From the NCBI GenBank assembly GCA_940671915.1, contig CALNVZ010003426.1:39121413-39185412 (forward strand): 64,000 bases of DNA. Reading direction: 5' to 3'. Shown piece after piece: positions 1 through 10,740 of the stretch (its first letter is position 1; each line of letters starts with the position of its first letter). Position numbers and translations under genes: made by a program. The notes below the pieces were generated by a model. It made no database searches and was not told the DNA's origin. It saw only the letters and a program-made list of their open reading frames with translations. The stretch is from Paracentrotus lividus. Lineage: Eukaryota > Echinodermata > Echinoidea > Camarodonta > Echinidae.

Positions 1-135
1 AAGTGACCACTGTAGACAGGTGACCTCTATAGACAGGTTCTAAAAGCACACATTTCTCTCTAGAGAGAATCAATATTGGGGACCACTATAGACAGGTGAC
101 CACTATAGACAGTGGCCACTATAGACAGGTTTGAC
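1..135. repeat. Short tandem repeat, GACCACTATAGACAGGT type
   Basis: At least four diverged copies of a roughly 17-base motif (GACCACTATAGACAGGT and variants) lie at about 4-40 and 79-132. The two groups are separated by unrelated sequence. No coding potential is seen here. Confidence 0.7.
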
Positions 136-669
136 TGTATAATGTAGGGCCTACAGATGGGAGCAAAAAGTTACAGCACTGTGGATACTGATGTTGTAGT
201 ACTGGCTCATGCTGTAGCGTCTTTCAGCAACATTAATCCTGGTGAGCTTTGGAATAGGATAGATATCGTGCCGGATCCAGCTTTCGGTACATACATGTAC
301 ATGTACCTGTTTGCTCACTGAACTGGTTGCTGCCATAAACCGAAGACTTATGCTTCTCTCCCCACCTGGAATGCCCTCACATAGAGTGACACTGTATCTT
401 CTTTCGTAAGAAGAAGAGAGAAGACCGCCTGGAACATATGTCTATGGTTGTCACTAAAGATTCCATGGCTGCTAAAGTGCTTTTGATTTCATGGTCATGC
501 TAAAGTATGACCACATGGACACTGAACGATATCAGGAAGCATATATTCACACATAATTATCTTGGGATCGATATAGGCTACCTTCTCAACGATATGATCC
601 TTGAAGGATGGAGTTTGCGTTGTGTAAGTAGATAAAGTAGTAAGTTTTGGTGGGAACACCACGTGGTAG
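136..669. other. No gene seen
   Basis: I see no credible exon, RNA gene or recognisable element between the short tandem repeat and the left end of the DIRS-like element. Confidence 0.5.
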
Positions 670-742
670 TCCTGAAAAGAACGGTTGTTAATTCTTTCTT
701 GAGGTTTTGGTAGCTCTTAAAAGAAATGTTTTGTCGAAGTTT
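670..742 (+). repeat. Left inverted terminal repeat of the DIRS-like element
   Basis: It begins TCCTGAAAAG and includes TTAATTCTTTCTTGA and TTTTGGTAGCTC, ending near GTCGAAGTTT. The reverse complement of 10044-10119 carries the same blocks in the same order with scattered mismatches and small gaps. Confidence 0.75.
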
Positions 743-756
743 AAAAAGAAGAGATT

Positions 757-2451
757 AGGGTGCGGAGGCACCCACCAAGGAGTCGGATATCCGGCAACTC
801 TCGGAACTGCAGGCAGTCGCGCAGCTGCATCCTGAGCGAACGAATATCCCTGGACGTTCGGTAGAACATCCTGGGGTCCGAGAGGCCGGTTTTCGGCAAG
901 GGAAACTCCCGCAGGCGTTCGGGCGTATCAAGGGATAGGCCGTAATAACCGCTTGCTGCCCCTGGAGCGAAAAGAGAACAAGACGCTTGCGTGGTGCAGC
1001 ACATCCGGCAGTGGGAAGCGAGCCGCTCCTGGGGTTACCATCCTGATGGAGGTGGTTCACCAGATGCAGAAACTGCGGCAGCACGGGTCAAACCATACTC
1101 GCCGCCGAGGGCGCTGCCTGAGCGAGAGACGTGGGCGCACGATCTCATCCCGAGTGAAGCAGAAAGCAATTTCCTGTGCTACACACGGGGGGCGCAGGGC
1201 GAGACGTCTGGGAAGACGAACTCGTTTCCTTTGGCCGAGACAACCGAGACGACAAGTCTTGGCACTTGGCAACGTGGGACGTTTAACTTAGTGTCTTCGA
1301 GCTACAAACCTATCTAGTGCTGGACTTAGAGGAGGTGACCCGCGCTGGGACACAAGTGTCGCTGGGAGTCCCCCTTCTTAGGCAGGAGAGGCGGACGACC
1401 TGGCGGTCGAGCCGGCCTCCCACCCGGCAAGCTTCCGATACGACGACCGTTTCGAAGACAATGCCACCAGCTCTGCGTCGTACAGAGGGATCACTCCTGC
1501 TGTCCATGGTTAGAACGCCTTCTGAAAAGAAACAAAAAATTTCTTAGTAAGCAGTACCTAATTCCTTAGAAACTAAGTAAGACAAGCGAGACCGGGTGAT
1601 TAGGCGGCTCGGGAGAAATCCAAAAAAAAGGAAACTCCGTCCAGAATAGGCTAGACGAAGAATAAAATTAATTAATAATTTATTTATTTATTTTATTTTT
1701 TTTTTTTTTTGACGAAGAACGGGGACGAATCTCCGGATCAACCAAAGAAAACGGAATATGCACGGAAGAGGACTAACAAGAAGGCACTCGACACACATAC
1801 ACACCACACGCAACAACAGATGCGGCAGACAAAAACCGAAGTCGAGGACCGGAAGATTCCGCCAAAAGGCCACGTGGCCGCGGAAAACAAGTACAATAAT
1901 AATAAAAAACGTACTTCGAATGTCAAAATTAATAGAAATGAAGAAGGAAACCTCCTAAAGAGAACAACCAAGGGGAAGAGTCGGAGAAGATCGGAGAATG
2001 AGTTTTCAAAAGAAAAACAGGCGCCCAACGACCGAAACAACAACACTACAAATGAACGAGTGGACTGGGTGGAAACGGAAGAAAAACCGTCCGAAAAGGA
2101 CGTATTCTTGGCCAAAAGGAGGGGCGCAATGAACCTAAAGCACCCGAAATTTAACGCTAGCGTAATAGAGGCTTTTGAAGCGCAAATCTTTGATAATAAG
2201 AATCAAATCGCAAGTAGGAACGAGCTCACACGAGATTTCAGGAACGTCCGGTCCGCACGACTCGAAAAACAGAATGAAGATAATTGCTTGGCGGGCTAGA
2301 GCGTCGTGTTCAGGCAGGCGTGAGAAGGGGATTTATGGGAGGGCTGTAGGAAAAATGTTGTAGTCTATTGTGGTTCGGTCTTAGCATTGTTCTCGGGGAA
2401 CAAAAGCAAGGTAAGAGATGGTCATGTGATTATTGAAGTAAATACAGTGAA
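757..2451 (+). repeat. 1.7-kb unit, copy 1 (left of the N gap)
   Basis: This segment and 2477-4250 are the same sequence with many single-base indels and substitutions: same start (GGCACCCACCAAGG), same T-rich tract in the middle (about 1690 and 3510) and same end (AAGGTAAGAGATGGTCATGT). The first 250 bases are also related, on the opposite strand, to 6230-6365 in the gag-like array. The last 180 bases recur at 9807-9985. The unit is therefore element-internal sequence. Whether it is really present twice is doubtful, because the N gap falls exactly between the copies. Confidence 0.8.
1709..2299 (+). CDS. Possible gag-like basic protein of the DIRS-like element
   Basis: An open frame of 196 codons runs through the second half of repeat copy 1. 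The predicted protein is very rich in Lys, Arg, Asn and Glu, has no zinc knuckle and no membrane segment, and contains a stretch with more normal composition near its end (around AMNLKHPKFNASVIEAFEAQ). The first methionine follows a T tract and may not be the true start. The matching part of copy 2 (about 3540-4090) is broken by several indels. It could encode a nucleic-acid-binding gag product, but I recognise no family and the frame may be fortuitous. Confidence 0.25.
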   Translation: MTKNGDESPDQPKKTEYARKRTNKKALDTHTHHTQQQMRQTKTEVEDRKIPPKGHVAAENKYNNNKKRTSNVKINRNEEGNLLKRTTKGKSRRRSENEFSKEKQAPNDRNNNTTNERVDWVETEEKPSEKDVFLAKRRGAMNLKHPKFNASVIEAFEAQIFDNKNQIASRNELTRDFRNVRSARLEKQNEDNCLAG

Positions 2452-2476
2452 NNNNNNNNNNNNNNNNNNNNNNNNN
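2452..2476. other. Assembly gap of 25 Ns
   Basis: Twenty-five Ns separate the end of repeat copy 1 from the beginning of copy 2. The fixed small size suggests a placeholder and not a measured distance. Confidence 0.95.
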
Positions 2477-4250
2477 CAGAGGCACCCACCAAGGTCGGAT
2501 ATCCGCGCAAACTCTCGGAAAACTAGCAGGCAGTCGGCAGACTGCATCCTGAGCGAAACGAATATCCCTGGACGTTCGGTAGAACATCCGGGGTCCGAGA
2601 GGCCGGTGTTCCAGGCACGAACTCCCGCAGGCGTCGGGCGTGACCAAGGGATAGCCGTAATAACCCTGCTGCACGCGACGACAAAGACGAACAAGCGCTT
2701 GACTAGGTGGGAGCACTCCGGACGTGGAAGCGGAGCCGCCATCCTGGGGTTACATGATGGAGGTGGTTCCCCAGATGCAGAAACTGCGGCGCACGGGTCA
2801 AACCTACTCGGCGACGCCCGAGGGGCATGCCTGAGCGAGAGACGTGGGCGCACGACTCTCATCCCGAGTGAGGACAGAAACCGCAATTTCCTGTGCTACA
2901 CACGGGGGGGCGAGGGAGACGTCTGGGAAGACGAACTCTTCCTTTGGCCAGAACACTCGAGACGACAAGTCTTAGCAGCCAGCTCTGGCGAGACGTGGCG
3001 CACGCTTATCCGTTAGTAGACCAATTCCGTAGCTACACAACGGCCGCAGTCGTAGTCTGGATTAGACGACGGTACCTTTCCGCACCGGACGGGGACACAA
3101 GGCTTAGGGGGCGACCCCTTCTTAGGCAAGACCCAGGCGTTAACGCTTGGCCTGGTCGAGCTAAACTTTCAGGCACTAGGAGTAGCCGGCTCCAACCGCT
3201 AGCCCCCTTATGCAGAGAGGGAACCTCGCAGTACGTTCCCCCTACAGCAGCTCCGATCGGCACACCTTCGAAGACAAATGCCACCAGCTCTGCGTCGTCA
3301 CAGAGGAGTCACTCCTACTGTCATGGTTAAGAACGCCTTCTGAAAAAAGAACAAAAAATTTCTTAGTAAGCAGACCTAATTCCTTAGAAAACTAGCAGTA
3401 AGACAAAAGCGAGACCGCGACGTGAATTGACGGCTGCGCGGAGAACTACCAAAAAAAGAACCCCGTCCAGAATAGGCTAGCGAAGAAAAAATTTAAATTA
3501 TATTTATTTATTTGATTTTATTTTTTTTTTTTGACGAAGCGCGGGACGAATTCCGAGTCAACCACAAGAAAACGGAAGTAGCACGGAGAGACTAGACAAG
3601 AAGCCTCGACCAACATACACACCCACACGCACAACAGATGCGGCAGACACAAACACCGAGTCCGAGACGGCAGATTCCGCCAAAAGGCACAGATGGCCGG
3701 GAAAACAGACAATAAAATACAAAACGTCTTCGAATGTCAAATTAATAAAATGAAGAAGAAACTCCTAAAGGAGAACACCAAGGGAAGAGTCGGAGAGATC
3801 GGATGAGTTTTCAAACGAAAAACAGGCGCCCAACGCCGACCAACAACAAACGTACAAATGAATACGATGGATGGTGTGGAAACGAGAAAAACTTCCGAAA
3901 AAGGACGTAATTCTTGCCAAAAGGAGGGCGCAATGAACCTAAAGCACCGAAATTTAACGCTAGCGAATAAGGCTTTTGAAGCGCAATATCCTTATACCAA
4001 GAATCAACCTCGCAAGTAGGAATCGAGCTAACGAGATTATCAGGAACGTCCGGTCCGCACGACTCGAAAAACAGAATGAAGATAATTGCCTTGGCGGGCT
4101 ACGACGCGTCGTGTTCAGGCAGGCGTGAGGAGGGATTTCTGGGAGGAGGTGGTAGGAAAAATGTGTATCATTGTGTTCGGTCTTAGCATTGTTCTCGGGG
4201 AAAACAAAAGTCAAGGTAAGAGATGGTCATGTGATTATGAAGTAAATTAA
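2477..4250 (+). repeat. 1.7-kb unit, copy 2 (right of the N gap)
   Basis: Second copy of the unit described for 757-2451. It has more single-base losses than copy 1, which disrupt the basic open frame. It leaves the unit at about 4250 (GAAGTAAATTAAGAATTCTT) into unrelated sequence. Confidence 0.8.
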
Positions 4251-4259
4251 GAATTCTTG

Positions 4260-5580
4260 AGAATTTGAAAAAAGGAACAGGTCGAAGTTGAAGCAAAGGA
4301 GATGTTAAATAAAACAAACAATTATCTAGGCATAAAATGCTGTTTCACCCTCATTGCCATTGGTAATATTTTGCCCTTGCACCGTAAAAAAAGTAATCGT
4401 ACAAATCTACTGCCCCGTCTACATACCGTGATCCCCCATACAATTGAATCGCAGGCCATGTTGCATGTCGTCCCACAAACAGACTCATCTTCATGCCAGC
4501 GGCTGACACGATATTCGTATCCAACACGCTTGTCGTTCTAACGCGATAGCTCTCAACGCGTGCGACTCTTAACAAGTTAAAAATACTCATGAAATTAACG
4601 AAAACCAGTTCTGTTAGGAATAACAGTTTTTGTCGAGTATTCGCTAGACGTGAAGAGATATAGTGGGAAACAAACAGAAATGAGAAACGCTTTCAACTAG
4701 AAGAGACTTTGACTACGAGCTTTTACTGCAGTACCACCTCTACAAATCTGCTCTCGTGACATAATCTCCATGTATGAATTTCCCAACATAACTTCAGTTG
4801 CTCATAAATTCTAATAACGTCATAACACATATTCGTCCCCTTTGTTTATTTTGGGAAAAGTATCTCAAATGTCTTTAATAGCCATAATACAAAATTATTT
4901 CAGGATGATTTATTAATTTACAAGAGAGCATTTTATCAGTAATATGTGCCAGTTGCATATGGTAATGTATCAAAAAAATGCTGCTTCATAAATAGTGCAT
5001 TATCATAGTAATATCAGTAAACAAATTCACTTTGTATTGAAAAGAGATATTAAGGTGGTAAAAGTGTGAACCACCTGGAACATGTTTGTTGTGTGCAAAG
5101 GAGAAGTTGCAAAACTCTTGAAGAGATTGATGTGCAGGATCAACTCTAAGTAAGCCGTTGATGACGACGTCTAGGCTGTTGCCGCTGCTCACCTGTATGA
5201 AAACAAGCATACAACAATCAATCAGTTCACATCGCCAGAGTCTCAATAATGTCTACAACACAATTATTAGCTGAAATAATTTGATGATTTTATATATCTA
5301 TCAAACCACATTTAGGACCACTTACAGTAACAAAAAAAAATTCACACACTCCATCCCCTCTCTTCTCTCCCTCTGTTCTTTCCTGTTCGTTACTCCTTCT
5401 CCTCTTCTCAGTAAAACTTCAATACAGATAAGAAAACACTGCTTTCTCCTGAACCTTAGCGATGGTGCTGTTCATATGTCAGTACCGACATTGTCCTCTC
5501 TCTCTCCCTCTCTCTCTCTCTCGTGTTCTCTTACGTCTCTTTTACGTATCTGTTTTTTTCTTCTACTCTTCCTCTTTTCT
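4260..5580. other. No gene seen; unrelated filler ending in CT-rich DNA
   Basis: This 1.3-kb stretch does not resemble the flanking DIRS-like sequence and holds no convincing exon. From about 5340 to 5580 it is pyrimidine-rich, with CTCTCT runs at 5500-5525. Confidence 0.5.
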
Positions 5581-5591
5581 TACCGAAAAGC

Positions 5592-7290
5592 ACCCTACCA
5601 AGCGGGTTATGCTCCCTATCCCTCGGGCTTTGCTCCCAGAGGTGATGGGGCAGCTTATCCCTCATGGCAGAGTACACCCGGCCCTCGTCTCACGACACCG
5701 GCCTGGTCACAACCACCTGCCATGTCGGCCTCTGGCTCGGTCCACCGCCTCGGGCGTCCCGACCGTACGGCCCCCGGATATCCCGATTCTTGGTGTGTGC
5801 CTCCGACACCCTACCAAGCGGGTTACGCTCCCTATCCCTCGGGCTTCGCTCCCAGAGGTGATGGGGCAGCTTATCCCTCGTGGCAGAATACACCCAGCCC
5901 TCGTCTCAGGACACCGGCCTGGTCACAACCACCCGCCACGTTAGCCTCTGGCTCGGACTGCCCGCCTAGGGAGTCCCAGCCGTGCGGCCCCCGGGATAGG
6001 GGACCGGTGTCCGACTCCGAACATACTTCGGAGTTCTCGCTCAGATTCGGATGAATCGGAGGTAGTTTTTATTAGCTACGAGTCAAAGTCCTTTCAGACT
6101 CTGACGACACCCACGTCCGGAGTGTGACCACCTCCGTCGTTCTCGGCTGGGGGTCGTCTGGGTTGCTACGGCTATCCCGTGGGATACCCTCAAGCGCCCG
6201 CCCGGGGTTTGTTTCAACAAACACCCAGCCTCCCGGACCCTCGGGCGTTCTTTCAGAACGTCCGGGGATATCCATTATCCGCTCAGGATACAGCCGTTTA
6301 ACCTGCCTGGCCAGGCCCGAGAGCTGTCGGATATCCCGAACCTTGGTGGGTTGTGCCTTCGGCACCCCATCAAACGGGTTGCGCTCCCTATCCTTTGGGC
6401 TCCGCCCTCAGAGGTAACGGGACATGGTACCTAGGGCATGGGTAACGCCTGGCCCCGTCTCACAACTACCTGACCGATCGGTAACAACCATTCGTGCCAG
6501 TCTGCTCGGGCCGGACCGCCCCTTCTCCGACGCTACGTCCCTGTTCTCGGCTGGCGGGGGTCTCTGGGCTACTAAGGCTATCCCTTGGAAATGATCCTCA
6601 AGTCCCCACCGGGGTCCGTTTCCAGGACACTGGCCACCCGATCCGCGCTGTTCGGCTCAAACGCCGGTGATATGCAATCATCCGCTTCAGGATAACGGCC
6701 GCTCGACGCTGCCTGACAGGCCCGAGAGCACCGAATTCCCGTACCTTGGTGGGTTGCACCTACCAAGCGTTCCCTCCCTATCCCTGGGCTTCGCGCCAGA
6801 GGTGTCGGGACAGGGTACCCTTGGCATGGTATACCTGGCCCCTGTCACGACACTGGCCTGGCTCAACCGCCCGCTATATCCGAATACCCTGGTGGTTTGT
6901 GCCTTCAGCACCCTACCAAGCGGGTTTTCGCTCCCATATACTCCTCGGGCTTCGACACAGAGGTGGCGGGGACTAGCTACCACCCCCCCCCCCCTCCCCC
7001 CCCCTCGCCCCGCCCCTCCCCGGGCTTGCGTATGCTGCGCCCTTGTCACAACGACACTGGGTCTGGTTCAAGCCACCCGCAGATGTCAGTGTACCTTGAT
7101 GTGTTGTGCCTTCGGCACCCTACAAGCGTTTTCGCTCCCATTATCCTCGAGCTTTCGCGCCGAGGTGACGGGACAGCGGCTAACCCCTCGTGACATGGTA
7201 GGCTCTGGCCCTTGTCACCGGCCTCGGCTGGGTCACAAACCGCCGGCCACTTCTGCCCCCGGCTCGGAACCGCTCTCGCCCGCCTGAACT
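5592..7290 (+). pseudogene. Gag-like region with Tyr/Pro/Gly-rich tandem units (broken)
   Basis: Six diverged units begin near 5592, 5808, 6362, 6758, 6908 and 7116, each opening with ACCCTACCAAGCGGG or a variant followed by CTCCCTATCCCTCGGGCTT. The first two are about 216 bp apart and stay in one frame. They give peptide repeats such as YQAGYAPYPSGFAPRGDGAA followed by a Pro/Ser/Thr stretch. Later units are out of frame with each other. A Ser/Asp/Glu-rich segment follows at about 6010-6050 and a related one at 7450-7530. The position just upstream of the reverse transcriptase is where gag lies in DIRS elements, so a gag role is inferred. The low-complexity composition gives no domain match. 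Confidence 0.5.
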
Positions 7291-7669
7291 TCGGTATGGA
7301 TGGCAAGCGAGAGTCTCTCCGGGTTTTTCCCCCTCACCGCCTGGCGGCTCTTGGGATGGGATCTGGCGACCCCACTCCGACCAGTACAGTGGAGTTCTTG
7401 TCACCCAACCCGGGCTGCCCGGGAGGCTTCTCCGTCTGGCCGCCCACAGGGATCCCGAGTCAGATTGGCCGGAAGAGGTTTTGTTGGCTCCGAGTCGAAG
7501 TCTAGTTCAGACTTTGATGACACGGAAGCCGATCCGCATACGAGCACCTCGCAGGATTCTCCTTCCTCGGCTCGAAGGATTGGACGATATCTCTCGATTT
7601 GTAGAGATGCGTCTTCCATGTGCCCTCAGACTGTGTCGTCTACCTGACGATTGGCTTTGGTAGCCAACT

Positions 7670-8220
7670 CCAGGGAGTTGCTCCATCCCCTACTCGCACA
7701 CTCAGTTTACCTGGGAGCCGAGTTGGTTTTTGATCAGGAGCGAGCTAGGAGTTTCGTCTCCAAGGACCTGGGTCCCCCTCCCGCCGGATGGTGGCCCGGC
7801 TGCCAGCCCGTGGAAGAGCCTTGTGTTTCTTCCAGGGACATGCCCTTTCGTGATGACTCACCATCCGGTCGATTTCCACGGACGCGTCATTTCAGGGCTG
7901 GGGCGCCTATAGCGAAGGTCAGTGGAGACGGGGGATTGTCTCAAACTGACCTCCCCTCCCCACATCAATGTTTAGTAGATGTTGTGGGTTGTCAGTCATC
8001 TGGATTTTTCCAGGATCGACTGTTTATGCCGCTAGGTTCTCCTTGGACGCCAATGTGAGCGTGCGACTTACATCAATTGTCAAGGAGACACACACACACT
8101 CCCGGAGCTTGAACCGCTTGTCGGCTCAGCTGTGGAGATAGTGCAGGGAGAAAAGTATCTCCCGTCTGCCTCGTACCTACCGGGCCGGGAGAATGTTATA
8201 GCGGACCTCTGTCCCGCGAC
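7670..8220 (+). pseudogene. Reverse transcriptase end and RNase H remnant, DIRS type
   Basis: Around 7696-7750 the plus strand reads VYLGAELVFDQERARSF, which resembles the end of a DIRS reverse transcriptase (the YLG motif after the catalytic core). At 7862-7925 another frame reads STDASFQGWGAYSEGQW, the opening of the RNase H domain, whose TDAS aspartate is catalytic. At 8164-8210 SASYLPGRENVIADL matches the closing RNase H motif before the recombinase. The three pieces are in different frames, and the polymerase core that should precede them is absent. It is an internally deleted fossil of the pol region. Confidence 0.72.
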
Positions 8221-8654
8221 AAATCTCTCCCCTCGGATGGTCTCTCCGTCAGACCCTCTTCGAGCGGCTGATGAGGAGTTGGGATCCGAGAGCGTACTTT
8301 CAAGTTGCGCTCTCGTTCAGCCGGACGGGTTGAGAAGTTATGCCTTTCCCTCCTTTTCCACTGATCCCCCTAGTGCTTGCCAAGCTAGTGGAGGACGGGG
8401 CTTGGATGATGCTATAGCCCCACACTGACCGGACAGACCATGGTTTCCTCGCCTTCGCGAGTTTGGTCGGCCGTCCGTGACCCCTCCCTCGGTGACGGGA
8501 CGTTGTGAGCCAGCCGATTTCCGGCGCTCTTTCAGAGCATCCGACTCGGCTTCGCTTGACTGCGTGGCCGTTGTCAGGTCTGTAGGCAATCTCGTTTGGC
8601 TTCTCGGAGGGCCTCGGCTCTCATGGCCGGAGAATCGGAGGGAGTCGACGCTAA

Positions 8655-9580
8655 GGGTGTAAACTCCCGTCTAGCTGCCTTTTCTGAGTGGTGCGAAGAG
8701 AAGGTTTGCTCCCCCAGAGGGACCCCCTGCCCGGTCTTAGCGGATTTTTAATCCACCTTTGACTAGGGCCGTCTCTTTCGACCTTACGAGCCTATCGTCC
8801 TGCCATTGCGGCAATTCACGACGGTTTTCTGACGGCTCTAACGTTTCCAACTTTCCCGGAGTTAAGCCGCTTGCTTAGGTCGTTCTTTCTTGCGAAGACC
8901 TCAGTCTACTCCCTAGCTCCTTCTTGGAGTTTGCCAAGGTTTGAAGCGTTAGCTAACCCTCCTTTCGAGCCGCTGTCGGAAACTTCGTTTCACCACTTGA
9001 CAGTTAGTCTGTCTTCTTAGTGGCGGTGGCCTCAGGCCACAGACGAAGTTCGCTTCAGGCCCTTAGTGCAGCTGAGGGCCACTTTAGGTTCGAACCTCGG
9101 GGAGTGCGTCTTCGCCCTGAACCTCGTTTCATTGCAAATACCAGACTGCCTCTGCGGGACCGGGTGAGATCTTTCTCAACAAGCTCTCTCCTTCTCTTCA
9201 GTCCCGGAGGAGAAAGGTGTGGTGTCTGGTTAGGGCCCTTAATTGGTACCTTTCCAGATCCGAATCTTGTCGTAAGAGTGATAAACTCTTCATCATCACT
9301 CGAGATTCCTTTTCTGCCGCTTCCCCCGACTCCATCTCCAGATGGATCGTGGAGGTATTAAAGCGGCGGGTCCTGACGCCTTGATGTCAGTAAGGGCCCC
9401 AAAGCTCACGATACCAGAGGTATCAGCGTTTCTGGGTGCTCTTTGCAGGCGTTCCCTTGAGGATGTTTTGAAGGTAGCGTACTGACGCTCTAGAATTCTT
9501 CATTTCATTTTACCTACGGACGTTTGCATGTTGAGGAGCGTTTTGGTGTCTCGGCGTTGTCGCGGCCACCGCGAGACTAT
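8655..9580 (+). pseudogene. Tyrosine recombinase of the DIRS-like element (broken)
   Basis: The pieces in order are: an N-terminal core-binding part NSRLAAFSEWCEEK (about 8660-8705); YRPAIAAIHDGFLTALTFP (about 8785-8850); the box I arginine in VASGHRRSSLQAL (9025-9063); KSDKLFIITRDSFSAAS (about 9268-9320); the HxxR pair in KAHDTRGISVSG (9401-9436); and a FYLRT-like segment near 9510 where the catalytic tyrosine belongs. This R, H-x-x-R, Y layout is that of phage-integrase-type recombinases, which integrate the circular cDNA of DIRS and Ngaro elements. Several frameshifts and at least two stops separate the pieces, so no intact enzyme is made. Confidence 0.75.
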
Positions 9581-9649
9581 CAAAGGCCTCTTAGCCCTCC
9601 CCTGCCTCTCTTTTTGTCCACCCTTGGGTGTCGGTGCTGGTCTGTTTGG

Positions 9650-10043
9650 ACTAAGCAAGGTAAGAGAGGGTCATGTGATTATTGAAGTAAAATTAGTAAA
9701 ATTAGCACTAATTTTCTTATTTACGAGATATCACATGACCCTCTCTTACGCCCCTCCCTCCGGCCCCCAACCTTGTCCTTTGACGAGTGTCGATTTGGTT
9801 GGTTCAGAATGAAGATAATTGCCTTGGCGGGCTAAGGCCACGTCGTGTTCAGGCAGGCGTGAGGCAGGGGATTATGGGAGGGCAGTGAAGTAGGAAAAAT
9901 GTTTGGTAGTCTATTGTGGTTCGGTCTTAGCATTTTTCTCGGGGAACAAAAGCAAGGTAAGAGAGGGTCATGTGATTATCTCGTAAATAAGAAAATTAGT
10001 GCTAATTTTACTAATCCTGATGACGACTGTATTAATACAGTCG
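9650..10043. repeat. Nested palindromes at the right end of the DIRS-like element
   Basis: The segment 9652-9750 folds on itself: GGTAAGAGAGGGTCATGTGA near its start is mirrored by TCACATGACCCTCTCTTAC near its end. The arm 9707-9750 occurs again, inverted, at 9956-10000. Next, CGACTGTATTAATACAGTCG at 10024-10043 is a perfect 20-base palindrome. Internal complementary sequences near the right repeat are expected in DIRS elements, where they template the circle junction. Confidence 0.7.
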
Positions 10044-10119
10044 AAACGCCGACACAACAATTCTTTTTTTCAGAGCTACCAAAACATCAAGAAAGAATTA
10101 ATAACAGTCCTTTTCAGGA
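10044..10119 (-). repeat. Right inverted terminal repeat of the DIRS-like element
   Basis: The reverse complement carries TCCTGAAAAGGACTG, TTAATTCTTTCTTGATG and TTTTGGTAGCTCT in the same order as 670-742. It starts directly after the 20-base palindrome. Confidence 0.75.
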
Positions 10120-10224
10120 GAAAAGAGAAAAGGGGGATACTATTTGCCGCAAGTGCACATTGGCAGCACTCAAGTGCATGTTCTTAATTATTTAGAACTT
10201 GGTTCCTCCAGCACTGGGTAGTGC

Positions 10225-10620
10225 AGTGGGCAGGAAGCAGTCTCCATCTTGTTTGGTCTCTGGTAGTCTCTTCCTACTCCGAAGGGGTCAGGTCTAAGTG
10301 ACGGACATTAACATTCTTTTCAAAATTCTAGCACCTCTCTTCCTTTTCCCATTTGGGTGCCAGGTCATTAGGGGCAGATGTAGATGACATTCTTCGGACA
10401 TGTCCTGCAAATCTCATCCTCCTTTCCTGTACTTCCGACCTAAGAGGCTTTGTTCCAGTTTATTCATATATCGATATGTTTATGACTCGGTCCATGTAAG
10501 TAACCTTTAGGATTCTCCAAAGACAGTGCTGTTTTAAGGCACCCAGCTTCTTCTTCATTTAACAGTTATTATCCAAGTTTCACTTGCATAAAGCTCGTTG
10601 GGAAAATGTAAATCGAAAGG
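10225..10620 (-). mobile_element. LINE reverse transcriptase C-terminal remnant
   Basis: Read on the minus strand, short blocks in shifting frames resemble the end of LINE reverse transcriptases: ELYASETWIITV, then GALKQHCLWRILKVTYMDRV, then QERRMRFAGHVRRMS (about 10395-10440). The RMRFAGHVRRM block is the usual marker of this region. No long frame survives. Confidence 0.6.
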
Positions 10621-10740
10621 GCCCGACTTGAGCTGCTTGGAATCTTTCCACTTGGCCAGACTGGTTGCATTCTTCGGACAACTAAAAAAGCTTTACAAAA
10701 TGGACTAGTAACGATACATCAAACTATCAAGATTTTAATA

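Larger units (their letters stand above)
670..10119 (+). mobile_element. Decayed DIRS-like (tyrosine recombinase) retrotransposon
   Basis: The outer limits are two related sequences in inverted orientation, 670-742 and 10044-10119. Between them, on the plus strand and in the DIRS order, lie a repetitive gag-like region (5592-7290), the end of a reverse transcriptase joined to RNase H (about 7670-8220) and a tyrosine recombinase (about 8655-9580). DIRS elements replicate through a circular intermediate and integrate with a tyrosine recombinase, so they use inverted or split repeats instead of LTRs. The reverse transcriptase body and its catalytic aspartates were not found, and every domain is broken by frameshifts or stops, so this copy cannot be autonomous. 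The stretch 4260-5580 has no similarity that I can see to the rest and may be a later insertion or an assembly join. Ngaro elements also carry this recombinase but have split direct repeats; the inverted ends here favour DIRS. Confidence 0.78.

Noticed and set aside
741..1291. Several overlapping open frames of about 100 codons on both strands
   Set aside because: They overlap each other in GC-rich repeat sequence, and the matching frames are not kept in the second copy of the unit.
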